Source of the DNA: a virus
Direction: 5' to 3' (one strand)
DNA: 22,761 nt
IMG/VR virus record: IMGVR_UViG_3300020472_001612
Location: 1-22,761 of that record
Shown here: positions 7,041-14,978 of the stretch, in pieces
Layout of the letters: every line of letters begins with the position of its first letter
How positions within the stretch are numbered: the first letter of the stretch is position 1
The notes under the pieces: model-generated
What the model was told of the DNA's origin: nothing
Databases searched by the model: none
The model's input: the letters and a program-made list of their open reading frames with translations, nothing else
Position numbers and translations under genes: made by a program

Positions 7041-8721
7041 TTTCTTATCTACAGGTAATCAATTTACCGAGATTAATATTACGGAATCGCCTACAAATTT
7101 GATAGTTGGTGCGAATGGTACTGGAAAGTCTACCATGTTGGATGCGCTTACCTTTGTGTTATACAATAAGCCTTTCCGTAAGATTAAGAAAGCACAGTTA
7201 GTTAATACAGTTAACGATAAAGAGTGTGAAGTACATATAGAATTTACTGCATATGGTAGGGATTATCAGGTCGTGCGTGGTATTAAACCCACGTTATTTG
7301 AGATCTATATTGATGGAAAACTTCAAGACCAGTTTGCTTCTGCGATAGATCAACAGAGAAATCTTGAAGAAACTATATTAAAATTAAATTATAAGTCTTT
7401 TACTCAGACGGTTATATTAGGATCGGCAACCTTTGTGCCATTCATGCAACTGTCCAACTCTAATAGGAGAGAGATTGTAGAAGATATGTTGGATATAAAA
7501 ATCTTCTCTGGAATGGCAAGTATTCTTAGGGATAAGATGCGTAGTACTAATGAACTAATAAGGGAACTTACTACTAAAAGGGACATGGTGGAAGAGAAGA
7601 TCACCATGCAGGAAAGCTTTATTGCAGACTTGGATAAGAGAGGGAAGGAAAGAATTAAAAATAAGGAAGAAAGATTGAGTTCATTAGATAAAGATATCAA
7701 TTCCTTATTGGAAGAGAATAAAGATAACCAATCTGATGTTGAATTTCACACAACAGAACTTGAACAATTCTCTAATGCAAGTGGTTCATTAAAAAAGATG
7801 AACAATGTGAAGGCGAAACTTGAACAAAGGATTAAGACTATCAGTAAAGAACATAAATTTTTCAAGGATAATGTATCATGCCCTACATGTGAGCAGTCTA
7901 TTGAGGAAGAGTTCAGGCTAAATAAAATCGGAGAAATCGAGGACAAGGTACAAGAGATTAACTCAGCGTACAGTGAACTCAAAGAATCTATAAACGAAGA
8001 ACAAAAAAGAGATAAAAGGTTTATAGAGGTCTCCAAGCAGATCACCGCATTAACGAATGGAATTTCTACTAACAATTTTAAAATTTCTGAATACCAGAGA
8101 CAAATCCGAGATTTTCAACAGGAAGTTCAAGACATTACCGAACAAATTGCAAACAGAAATACTGAAAGGGCAGCTCTTAAGAAGTTAATAGATGATTTAG
8201 ATACCGCAGAAAAAAATAAGTCCGATCAAACTGAAGAGATAACTTACTTAGAGTTTGCACACTCTATGATGAAGGATGGTGGTGTCAAGTCTAAAATTAT
8301 TCAGAGATATCTTCCTGTAATGAATAAACAGATCAATAAGTATCTGCAATTACAGGACTTTTATGTTAATTTTACTCTTGATGATGAGTTTAATGAGATA
8401 GTTAAGTCCCCTATCCATGAGAGATTCAGTTATGAATCATTCTCTGAGGGTGAAAAGATGAGGATTGACCTTGCAATTCTTTTCATGTGGAGAGATATTG
8501 CTAAGATGAAGAATTCATCTTCTACCAACCTATTGATTCTTGATGAGATATTTGATAGTTCATTGGATGGTAATGGTACAGAGGATTTCACAAAGATTGT
8601 TCGATACGTTATTGAGGATGCTCATGTCTTTATGATCTCTCACAAACAAGAGGAATTGACTGATAGATTGGATAATCTAATAACATTTAAGAAGGTAAAC
8701 GGTTTCAGTAAGGTCGTGTGA
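7009..8721 (+). CDS. 46: gp46 recombination endonuclease subunit (SbcC/Rad50-like)
   Basis: gp46 is the SMC-like ATPase partner of gp47. With this start it has 570 residues (T4 about 560). It shows Walker A GANGTGKST (34-42), 'KPFRKIKKAQLVN' and 'VILGSATFVPFM', which closely follow T4 gp46, a long coiled coil (about 170-420) with a Rad50 zinc hook CPTC (291-294) at its turn, the ABC signature SFSEGEKMRID (near 477), Walker B LLILDEIFD (near 508) and the switch His in 'ISHKQEE'. An ATG at 6982 is in frame further upstream, but the match to T4 gp46 begins at 'MIIFKTIRWRNF', so I chose 7009. It ends the transcript begun at gene 55. Confidence 0.95.
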   Translation: MIIFKTIRWRNFLSTGNQFTEINITESPTNLIVGANGTGKSTMLDALTFVLYNKPFRKIKKAQLVNTVNDKECEVHIEFTAYGRDYQVVRGIKPTLFEIYIDGKLQDQFASAIDQQRNLEETILKLNYKSFTQTVILGSATFVPFMQLSNSNRREIVEDMLDIKIFSGMASILRDKMRSTNELIRELTTKRDMVEEKITMQESFIADLDKRGKERIKNKEERLSSLDKDINSLLEENKDNQSDVEFHTTELEQFSNASGSLKKMNNVKAKLEQRIKTISKEHKFFKDNVSCPTCEQSIEEEFRLNKIGEIEDKVQEINSAYSELKESINEEQKRDKRFIEVSKQITALTNGISTNNFKISEYQRQIRDFQQEVQDITEQIANRNTERAALKKLIDDLDTAEKNKSDQTEEITYLEFAHSMMKDGGVKSKIIQRYLPVMNKQINKYLQLQDFYVNFTLDDEFNEIVKSPIHERFSYESFSEGEKMRIDLAILFMWRDIAKMKNSSSTNLLILDEIFDSSLDGNGTEDFTKIVRYVIEDAHVFMISHKQEELTDRLDNLITFKKVNGFSKVV

Positions 8722-8722
8722 C

Positions 8723-8731
8723 GGTTAAATA
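8723..8731 (+). promoter_or_regulatory. Late-promoter-like element GGTTAAATA
   Basis: The nonamer GGTTAAATA lies just after the gp46 stop. It resembles the T4 late consensus TATAAATA, which gp55 recognises. The same nonamer occurs at 22118-22126 in the other regulatory gap. Flanking GTGTG and CACAC give it an imperfect dyad. Confidence 0.4.
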
Positions 8732-8746
8732 ACTGCACACTAATGG

Positions 8747-8774
8747 TTGAATTGGTCCTAATCTGATGTATTAT
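8747..8774 (+). promoter_or_regulatory. Possible sigma70-type promoter for the VWA gene
   Basis: TTGAAT (8747-8752) and TATTAT (8769-8774) are 16 bases apart. If used, transcription would begin near 8781, after the first in-frame ATG (8766), and this would make ATG 8799 the start of the next gene. Confidence 0.35.
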
Positions 8775-8798
8775 AGGAACATACAGAAGAAACAACCA

Positions 8799-10997
8799 AT
8801 GATTAATGCGGTCAATTATGAGGTCAAGGGTCAACTTGCTAAGTTGCTTGCCACAGAGGATCTTATAATAGAGAACCGTAAGGTCTCCACAGCGTCCTTT
8901 GATGTGAAGAGGAGAGTTCTTACCCTACCTATGTGGGATCGTGCTTCTGGGATCGTATATGACCTTCTGGTTGGACATGAAGTAGGTCATGCATTATATA
9001 CTCCAGAAGATGATTGGAAAGTAGAATATCCAGATGTACCTAAATCCTTTGTTAATATTTTAGAGGATGTTAGAATTGAAAGGTTGATGAAACGTAAGTA
9101 TCCTGGCCTGATCAAGACCTTCTACGGTGGATACTCTCAGTTATCTGATCAAGATTTCTTTGGAATTGCAGATGAGGATCTTGATGAGTTCATTCTTGCA
9201 GATAGAATTAATTTATATTTTAAGATTGGTAATTTTGTTGATATCCCATTCTCCGAGAAGGAAATAGGGTTTCGTGATAAGGCTTTCAAGACTGAGACAT
9301 TTGAAGATGTTCTTCTTTTGGCTAAGGATCTTTCTGATTATGTAAATTCAGAAGAAAAGACTCATACACCAGTCCAGATCAATGGTGATGAAGAATCTGA
9401 TACACCACCACCTGTTCCTTTTGATAGTTCTGAGGATATTGAGGAGGATTATGGTGCATTAGAAGATGAATCTGAAGGTCGTGGAGATAAGAAACCCCAA
9501 GAAGAGGAAACAGAAGAAGTACAGGATCAATTTGAACAGGGTGGAGACCATAATGATACTCTTACTGATAAGAGTTTGGAGGAGAATCTAAAAGAACTTA
9601 GTACTCCTGCAAAGTATGATGGTGATGAACCTGCTTATGTTGAGATTCCAAAATTAAATATGGATACTGTCGTTGGTAAGAATTCAGATATACATGAGTA
9701 TCTTGATAGTTGGTATGTTGAAGTTGAGAAGAGATACACGGAAGCGATTGAAGAAAAAGGTTATACTACTTGGACTAAAGATCCATTTGAAAATGTTGAT
9801 AGTGAGTATCAGAAGTTTAGGAAGTCAGCACAGAAAGAAGTTAATTACTTGGTTAAGGAATTTGAATGTAGAAAGGCAGCTGATAGTTATGCTCGTGCTT
9901 CTACTTCCAAGACAGGTATATTAGACACTACAAAACTTTATACTTACAAGTATAATGATGATATATTCAAAAAGGTAACAACACTTGCTGATGGTAAGAA
10001 TCATGGATTAATTTTTATCCTTGATTGGTCTGGATCAATGTCACCATATCTTTTGGATACAGTTAAACAACTCTTTAATCTTTTATGGTTCTGCAAGAAA
10101 GCTCAGATTCCTTTTGAGGTTTATGCTTTCAGTAACGAATGGTATAGATCTCATTATGATGCTGAAGTGGAAAAATATATTGTTCCTCCACAACATCATG
10201 AGAGAAAAGAAAATACTTTAATGGTTGATGAGGAGTTTTCTCTACTCAATATGTTTAGTAGTACCACTAAAGGATCTGAATTTGAGAAACAGATGAAGCA
10301 TTTCTTCCGTCTGACTTACTCTATGGATAGTAATACAAGGTTCAATTCTTATTATCAGTATCCACAAAGATTATCTCTTTCTGGTACTCCATTAAATGAG
10401 GCTTTGGTTACTTTAAATCAAATCATTCCAGAGTTTAGTAAGAGAACTGGTGTTCAAAAGGTTCAATGTATCACTCTTACAGATGGTGAAGCTCATGAAC
10501 TTAAGTATAACGTAATGGTTGCACCAAGATATGAGGATGGTGAACCAAGATTGGGATGTAGATCTGCCATTAATGGTAAGTGTTTCATTCGTGATAGGGT
10601 TTCTGGTGGTACTTATTTTGTAGAACCAAACTATCACAGTATGACAAGTACTTTGATCAATCAATTACGAGGTAGATTTCCTTATGTTAACTTTATTGGT
10701 ATCAGAGTAATGGCTCAGAGAGATGCTAACAATTTTGTTCGCAGGTATTGTAACTGGAACATTGAAAAGGTTGCAGATATTATGCAATCTTGGAGAAAGG
10801 ATAAGTCTCTTGTCCTAAAAGATGTTGGGTATCATGCTTACTTTGGACTATCATCTAATGCTCTTAACAATGAGAGTGAATTTGAAGTTGAGGATGGGGC
10901 AACAAAAGCAAGAATCAAATCTGCTTTTAAGAAATCCTTATCTGCTAAGAAGATGAACAAGAAAGTGCTCGGAGAGTTTATGTCCTTAATAGCATAG
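8799..10997 (+). CDS. HExxH-motif and VWA-domain protein (CobT-like partner of an AAA+ ATPase)
   Basis: The protein has 732 residues from this start (743 from ATG 8766). The N-terminal part carries VGHEVGHALYTP, with a zinc-metalloprotease HExxH at 60-64, followed by 'NILEDVRIERL' (86-95), whose E89 or E94 could supply a third ligand. A very acidic, Pro-rich linker (about 185-265) follows. The C-terminal half holds a von Willebrand factor A domain with MIDAS motif DWSGSMS (409-415) and a second metal-site loop 'LTDGEAHE' (near 562). VWA proteins of this layout work with MoxR/CobS-type AAA+ ATPases, and such an ATPase gene comes next. Cyanophage copies are often linked to cobaltochelatase CobT; the HExxH region argues for a protease or remodelling role instead. 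Function unproven. Confidence 0.82.
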   Translation: MINAVNYEVKGQLAKLLATEDLIIENRKVSTASFDVKRRVLTLPMWDRASGIVYDLLVGHEVGHALYTPEDDWKVEYPDVPKSFVNILEDVRIERLMKRKYPGLIKTFYGGYSQLSDQDFFGIADEDLDEFILADRINLYFKIGNFVDIPFSEKEIGFRDKAFKTETFEDVLLLAKDLSDYVNSEEKTHTPVQINGDEESDTPPPVPFDSSEDIEEDYGALEDESEGRGDKKPQEEETEEVQDQFEQGGDHNDTLTDKSLEENLKELSTPAKYDGDEPAYVEIPKLNMDTVVGKNSDIHEYLDSWYVEVEKRYTEAIEEKGYTTWTKDPFENVDSEYQKFRKSAQKEVNYLVKEFECRKAADSYARASTSKTGILDTTKLYTYKYNDDIFKKVTTLADGKNHGLIFILDWSGSMSPYLLDTVKQLFNLLWFCKKAQIPFEVYAFSNEWYRSHYDAEVEKYIVPPQHHERKENTLMVDEEFSLLNMFSSTTKGSEFEKQMKHFFRLTYSMDSNTRFNSYYQYPQRLSLSGTPLNEALVTLNQIIPEFSKRTGVQKVQCITLTDGEAHELKYNVMVAPRYEDGEPRLGCRSAINGKCFIRDRVSGGTYFVEPNYHSMTSTLINQLRGRFPYVNFIGIRVMAQRDANNFVRRYCNWNIEKVADIMQSWRKDKSLVLKDVGYHAYFGLSSNALNNESEFEVEDGATKARIKSAFKKSLSAKKMNKKVLGEFMSLIA

Positions 10998-11016
10998 ACA
11001 CTTTAAGAAGTGGTAC

Positions 11017-11042
11017 AATGCCTTGGCATTATGCCATTTTTT
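11017..11042 (+). terminator. Hairpin with T run after the VWA gene (weak terminator)
   Basis: AATGC and GCATT (11017-11030) form a 5-bp stem around CTTG. An alternative stem GGCA-TTA-TGCC overlaps it. Six T residues follow at 11037-11042. The stem is short, so termination is probably partial. The -35 box of the next promoter lies within the hairpin. Confidence 0.4.
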
Positions 11043-11052
11043 CCTTTATAAT
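11023..11052 (+). promoter_or_regulatory. Sigma70-type promoter for the AAA+ ATPase operon
   Basis: TTGGCA (11023-11028) and a perfect TATAAT (11047-11052) are 18 bases apart. The expected start is near 11059, giving a leader of about 17 bases to ATG 11076. This is the only convincing promoter before the long run of genes ending at 22066. Confidence 0.7.
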
Positions 11053-11075
11053 GTATACATACAAACGAATTGACC

Positions 11076-12209
11076 ATGCCTGTTAAACAAGTGAATTCAA
11101 GACTTGAATCCCTTAAAGACTTCGTTGGTGGTAACACTATTACACCAACAGATATAAGAAACTATTTAAAATCCCAAGGTAAGAATCCTGCCACTACGAT
11201 GGCTAATTGGGAGAAAACTAATCTTGGATATAAGAAAAGTGATCTACCATATTGGAATGGTAAGACAGGTGTTGATAGAAGGTATGATCTCAGTAGCATT
11301 GCAGAGAGGTTGGAGAAGACTTACGAGGCTGCATCTGCTGAACCAGTAGTAGAACAACAAACTAATCTTGTTCCTGTAAAGGATCAGGGATTTGTTCCTT
11401 TTGGAAGTTTCAGTGACATTAAGAAGATCCTTAAGTCTAAGATTTTTTATCCTGCATTTATTACAGGACTCTCTGGTAATGGTAAAACTTTCAGTGTGGA
11501 ACAGGCATGTGCCCAACTAAATAGAGAGTTAATTAGAGTTAATATTACAATTGAAACAGACGAAGATGACCTTATTGGTGGCTTTCGCCTTGTCGATGGT
11601 AGCACTGTATGGCATAATGGACCAGTTATCGAAGCATTGGAAAGGGGAGCTGTCCTCCTTTTAGATGAAGTTGATCTTGCTTCTAACAAAATTCTTTGTT
11701 TGCAGTCTATCCTTGAAGGTAAGGGAGTATTTCTTAAGAAGATTGGTAAGTTTGTAGAACCTGCCAAAGGATTTAATGTGATCGCTACTGCTAATACTAA
11801 GGGTAAGGGATCTGAGGATGGTAGATTCATAGGAACCAATGTTCTGAATGAAGCATTTCTTGAGAGATTCCCTGTAACTTTTGAACAAACTTATCCATCT
11901 GTCATTACAGAGAATAAGATTCTTAGTCAGTTATGTGATGATAAAGAGTATACAAAACGTCTTGTGGACTGGGCTGACATCATCCGTAAAACATTCTATG
12001 ATGGTGGAGTAGAGGAAGTTATTAGTACTCGTAGATTAGTACACATTGTTAAGGCATATAAGATTTGGAATAACAAGGCTAAGTCAATTGAAGTCTGTGT
12101 TAATCGTTTCGATGATGAAACTAAACAGGCTTTCCTTGATCTTTATGACAAGGTTGACGCTGATGTAAACTTTAATGATGCAGAGGACAAGGCTTATGAA
12201 GAAGATTGA
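11076..12209 (+). CDS. cobS: MoxR/CobS-like AAA+ ATPase
   Basis: The protein has 377 residues. The first 70 form a small helical domain ('TPTDIRNYLKSQGKNPATT') as in CobS-type proteins. The AAA+ core follows: Walker A GLSGNGKT (131-138), Walker B VLLLDEVD (193-200), the sensor-1 'IATANTKGKG' (N240), 'FLERFPVTF' with a candidate arginine finger R264, then a helical lid. In cyanophages this gene is usually named cobS, after the ATPase subunit of aerobic cobaltochelatase. No CobN-like large subunit is present in this window; the VWA protein just upstream is the obvious partner, so a MoxR-VWA style remodelling machine fits as well. A TTG six bases upstream is in frame, but ATG 11076 is the normal choice. 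Confidence 0.88.
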   Translation: MPVKQVNSRLESLKDFVGGNTITPTDIRNYLKSQGKNPATTMANWEKTNLGYKKSDLPYWNGKTGVDRRYDLSSIAERLEKTYEAASAEPVVEQQTNLVPVKDQGFVPFGSFSDIKKILKSKIFYPAFITGLSGNGKTFSVEQACAQLNRELIRVNITIETDEDDLIGGFRLVDGSTVWHNGPVIEALERGAVLLLDEVDLASNKILCLQSILEGKGVFLKKIGKFVEPAKGFNVIATANTKGKGSEDGRFIGTNVLNEAFLERFPVTFEQTYPSVITENKILSQLCDDKEYTKRLVDWADIIRKTFYDGGVEEVISTRRLVHIVKAYKIWNNKAKSIEVCVNRFDDETKQAFLDLYDKVDADVNFNDAEDKAYEED

Positions 12210-12378
12210 TCCTAAAGAGTACATGCAGGATGGTTGGGATAGTTCCCCACATCTTGCTGTTCATCCATACAAACGTGGTTCACTCCATAATAAGGTGGGT
12301 ATGTGGATTATGTGGACCTACTATGTTCTCTTCACTGGTATGGTTATTAGATTAATTTGGGTACTTAATACACGATGA
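12196..12378 (+). CDS. Small membrane protein, 60 residues
   Basis: I do not recognise this protein. The start ATG overlaps the end of the ATPase gene by 14 bases and is preceded by AGGACAAGG, a good ribosome binding site. The N-terminal half is polar (MKKIDPKEYMQDGWDSSPHL) and the C-terminal half is one transmembrane helix, about residues 35-57 (VGMWIMWTYYVLFTGMVIRL), ending in RLIWVLNTR. It would be a tail-anchored inner-membrane peptide with the N-terminus in the cytoplasm. The stop overlaps the pebS start as ATGA, so it is translated with pebS. Confidence 0.65.
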   Translation: MKKIDPKEYMQDGWDSSPHLAVHPYKRGSLHNKVGMWIMWTYYVLFTGMVIRLIWVLNTR

Positions 12379-12998
12379 AAAATCTATGGGATAGGTACAA
12401 AGCTGCAGTCACAGATGTCTTTCCTGATATGTACCGCACTAATAGGTGGGCATATTGGAAGTCTAAAGGTACAGATTTGGTTGCAGAGACTTTTGGACAT
12501 AAGTATTTTCTTAAGTCTCGGGCGGTTGATATCACCAGTGAGAAGTCAAACATCTATAACAATATAATCTATCCAAAAACAGGGGAAAATCTTCCTTGTT
12601 TTGGTATGGATCTAATGGGTTTCTTTGATAAGAAAGTTATTGTTGTATTTGACTTCCAACATCCAACAGAAAATCTTCTATTTGGTGTTGAAGGTTTACC
12701 AAAAGGTAAAGGTGACTACAGGTTTTTTGAACCTGGCAATCATTTCTCAGAGAATATTTACATTGCGTATTGTACTGCTGATGAGGTGGATGATCACTTA
12801 CCAATGTTTAAGAAATACTTGACTGCCTATGCAGATATGGTATACTGTAAGCAACCAAGTGGTATGGATACATCGGTGTATCATGACTTCGATGCTTACA
12901 TGACCAAGTTGGATCCAGTTGGAGGATATCTTTCTGGAAAGTTTGGAAAAGATAAAGCGGAAAGATTGGTAAAAGAATTTTTATTTGACTATGGTTAA
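12375..12998 (+). CDS. pebS: Ferredoxin-dependent bilin reductase, PebS-like (phycoerythrobilin synthase)
   Basis: PebS, first described from Prochlorococcus phage P-SSM2, reduces biliverdin IXalpha by four electrons from ferredoxin to phycoerythrobilin; host cells need two enzymes (PebA and PebB). This 207-residue protein shows the family core 'LPCFGMDLMGFFDKKVIVV', then 'FDFQHP', 'GNHFSENIYI' and 'YMTKLDPVGGY'. Compared from memory with P-SSM2 PebS (233 residues), D79 and D180 align with the catalytic Asp105 and Asp206 at the same offset of 26, so the core has no net gain or loss and only the N-terminal tail is shorter. Phage PcyX is an alternative but seems less similar. It is coupled by ATGA to the membrane peptide before it and overlaps the next gene by 8 bases. 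Confidence 0.9.
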   Translation: MKNLWDRYKAAVTDVFPDMYRTNRWAYWKSKGTDLVAETFGHKYFLKSRAVDITSEKSNIYNNIIYPKTGENLPCFGMDLMGFFDKKVIVVFDFQHPTENLLFGVEGLPKGKGDYRFFEPGNHFSENIYIAYCTADEVDDHLPMFKKYLTAYADMVYCKQPSGMDTSVYHDFDAYMTKLDPVGGYLSGKFGKDKAERLVKEFLFDYG

Positions 12999-14055
12999 CG
13001 CTTGGAGTCTATTAGATTCAATATTAAATGGAACACTTGATGAGGATTGTCCGATTATGACAGAAAAGAATGTTGGAGTTAGAACGGATCAAGAATTTTG
13101 GGAGGAAGATGGACATAGTGTAGTGGGTAATCCATACCCTGCTGCTGCATCTTCAGATACTATTCACATTGATACTGGTAGTACTGTTGCTGCACAAGCA
13201 GTAGATTACAATTACTATGGTCAAGACCATATATCATTTGGATCTACTGCATCTGCAAAGGATATTTTTCTATCATCTACAGATCCATACCCGACTTTAA
13301 ATGCTTTTTCATCTGCTGAAGAAGGTCATGAGTGGGTTAAAAATAATGGAGGATATGAATATACTCCACCAGGCCCGTATGAAACTGGTAGACCTAATCT
13401 GGGTTTAGATACTTCTAATTATGAACCAGCTCCTTTTCCTGATGATCCCTTATCGGATAATGATGATCAAATTGCACATCACATTCCTACTACTCCAGAA
13501 GTATTTGGTAACCAGTACACTACTGAACAGTTGGAGAATGATAGGAAGTATCAGGAGGCAATGATGCCTGGTATTGATGAAGAACATCGTAAGTGGATCT
13601 ATGAATCTCCTGATGGTGGAAAGACTGTCTATAGGAGAACACATGGACAAGATCCTATGACAAGGGAATTGGTTCCACAGAAAGATACTCAGGCAGGTGT
13701 CAGAGCTCATTCATTGGCTGATGCTGATATGAGAGATCATCTTGGTACTGAATATAAAACACACTTCTTTAAATATAATGAAGACAAGACTTTGAGAGAA
13801 GTTAAGGATTATGTATCAAGTACATACAAGTCTCATTATGCTAATGATGGTCAGACACAAACCCTTGACCTCATTGATTCTATAGGCGATGCTGAAGCCT
13901 TCAGTAAAGCAAACGCCATTAAATATCTTTCTCGATTTGGTAAGAAAGATGGAAAGTCAAAGTTTGACATCCTGAAGGCAATCCACTATTGTATACTCTT
14001 ATACCACTTCGCTGGTTTACATAATGAAAACGAAACTCCCTATGAAACTTTCTGA
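12991..14055 (+). CDS. Protein with C-terminal DUF3310-like domain
   Basis: The protein has 354 residues from ATG 12991; an in-frame TTG six bases earlier is less likely. The first 220 residues are low in order: Ser/Ala/Pro/Asp-rich stretches ('NPYPAAASSDTIHIDTGS', 'PPGPYETGRP', 'PFPDDPLSDNDD') and repeated Tyr. The last 60 residues resemble DUF3310, a small phage domain of unknown function: 'LDLIDSIGDAEAFSKANAIK', 'YLSRFGKKDGKSKFDILKAI' and 'HYCILLYHF', matching the pattern 'xNAIKYLxRxGKKxGxxDxxKAxxY'. In most phages the domain makes up nearly the whole protein, so the long N-terminal extension is notable. The gene overlaps gene 45, suggesting co-translation with the clamp. No function can be assigned. 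Confidence 0.75.
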   Translation: MVNAWSLLDSILNGTLDEDCPIMTEKNVGVRTDQEFWEEDGHSVVGNPYPAAASSDTIHIDTGSTVAAQAVDYNYYGQDHISFGSTASAKDIFLSSTDPYPTLNAFSSAEEGHEWVKNNGGYEYTPPGPYETGRPNLGLDTSNYEPAPFPDDPLSDNDDQIAHHIPTTPEVFGNQYTTEQLENDRKYQEAMMPGIDEEHRKWIYESPDGGKTVYRRTHGQDPMTRELVPQKDTQAGVRAHSLADADMRDHLGTEYKTHFFKYNEDKTLREVKDYVSSTYKSHYANDGQTQTLDLIDSIGDAEAFSKANAIKYLSRFGKKDGKSKFDILKAIHYCILLYHFAGLHNENETPYETF

Positions 14056-14710
14056 TAGAACTGTTAATTTACTTCGTAATTTTTCTACGATTAATCAGTC
14101 TATTCTGTTTAAACAGGGGAATAGATTACGAACGATCTCTGTCATGAAGAACATTCTTGCAGAGGCAAATATAGATGAAGATATACCACAGGAGTTTGGA
14201 GTTTATGATCTTGGACAGTTTCTTAATTCTTTAAGTCTGTTTCAGGAACCTGAACTAAACTTTACTGGTGAGAGTTTTGTTACTGTGAAGGAAGGAAAGC
14301 AGAGGTCTAAGTATTTCTTTGCTGATCCAAGTGTTATTGTTTCTCCTCCAGAGAAGTCTATTACTCTTCCTTCAGTTGATGTTGAGTTTACTTTAAAGAG
14401 TGCTCAGTTAGATCGGTTGCTTAAGGCTGCTGCAGTATATCATCTTACCGACCTCTCTATTGTTGGAAATGGTAAAGAGATTAAGTTAAAGGTTCATGAT
14501 CGTAAGAATGAAACATCAAATGATTTCTCAATCATAGTTGGTGTTACTGATAAGAACTTTGAATTGCATTTTAAGGTCGAGAACATTAAGATTGTTCCTG
14601 GCACTTATGAGGTTAAGGTATCACGTAAATTATTATCAGAGTTTAAGTCATCTGAATATGATTTAACATACTACATAGCTCTTGAACCCGATCTTACGTG
14701 GGAAGATTAG
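14042..14710 (+). CDS. 45: gp45 DNA polymerase sliding clamp
   Basis: gp45 forms a trimeric ring that tethers the phage polymerase to DNA and, in T4, also activates gp55-dependent late transcription. With the ATG at 14042 it has 222 residues (T4 about 228) and begins MKLSDRTVNLLRNFSTINQS, closely following the T4 start. Other T4-like segments are 'IYDLGQFLNSLSLF'-type (here 'VYDLGQFLNSLSLF'), 'FADPSVIVSPPEKSI', which matches 'ADPSTVVAPNKPI' of T4, 'LKSAQLDRLLKAAAV' and the closing 'YYIALEPDLTWED'. An in-frame ATG at 14024 would add six residues absent from T4. The start lies within the DUF3310 gene and the clamp-loader genes lie downstream. Confidence 0.93.
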   Translation: MKLSDRTVNLLRNFSTINQSILFKQGNRLRTISVMKNILAEANIDEDIPQEFGVYDLGQFLNSLSLFQEPELNFTGESFVTVKEGKQRSKYFFADPSVIVSPPEKSITLPSVDVEFTLKSAQLDRLLKAAAVYHLTDLSIVGNGKEIKLKVHDRKNETSNDFSIIVGVTDKNFELHFKVENIKIVPGTYEVKVSRKLLSEFKSSEYDLTYYIALEPDLTWED

Positions 14711-14711
14711 T

Positions 14712-14978
14712 ATGGATGAACATAAGGATAAGAGTAGAGAACAACTCATAGTTGAGTTTGCAGATTATGCTGTAAATAAAATGGATGAGGAAACTCTTAA
14801 AAGGATTGCTGCCATTACTCTTATGGCAAATGTAAACCCTGAAAGTGATTGGGCTACATGGCATGATTACCTTACCAGAGCTCCTTCTCTACAAAGTGCA
14901 GAAGAACTTCTTGGGATGATTCAACCAAGTGTTATTATGAAACAACAAGTAGATGAGTCTAAATCATCCGAATCTTAA
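14712..14978 (+). CDS. Small helical protein, 88 residues, between gp45 and an oxygenase
   Basis: I do not recognise this protein. It starts one base after the gp45 stop (TAGTATG) and overlaps the next gene by 26 bases. The sequence is charged and helical: MDEHKDKSREQLIVEFADYA, 'MDEETLKRIAAITLMANVNP', 'WATWHDYLTRAPSLQSAEELL', ending in a polar Ser/Lys/Glu tail. It sits where a second clamp-loader gene might be expected, but it does not resemble gp62, for which there is a better candidate at 20581-20967. The longer reading from an upstream ATG at 14682 would run into gp45 and is less likely. Confidence 0.65.
   Translation: MDEHKDKSREQLIVEFADYAVNKMDEETLKRIAAITLMANVNPESDWATWHDYLTRAPSLQSAEELLGMIQPSVIMKQQVDESKSSES

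Noticed and set aside
7918-7927. CTAAATAAAA inside gp46 as a late promoter
   Set aside because: It is within coding sequence in an AT-rich stretch with no gene start nearby.
12375-12998. Alternative naming as PcyA or PcyX
   Set aside because: The core follows P-SSM2 PebS closely with a constant residue offset; without a tree this is a preference, not proof.
14712-14978. Possible gp62, because it follows gp45
   Set aside because: No match to gp62 motifs; the gene at 20581 fits gp62 and is followed by regA as in T4.
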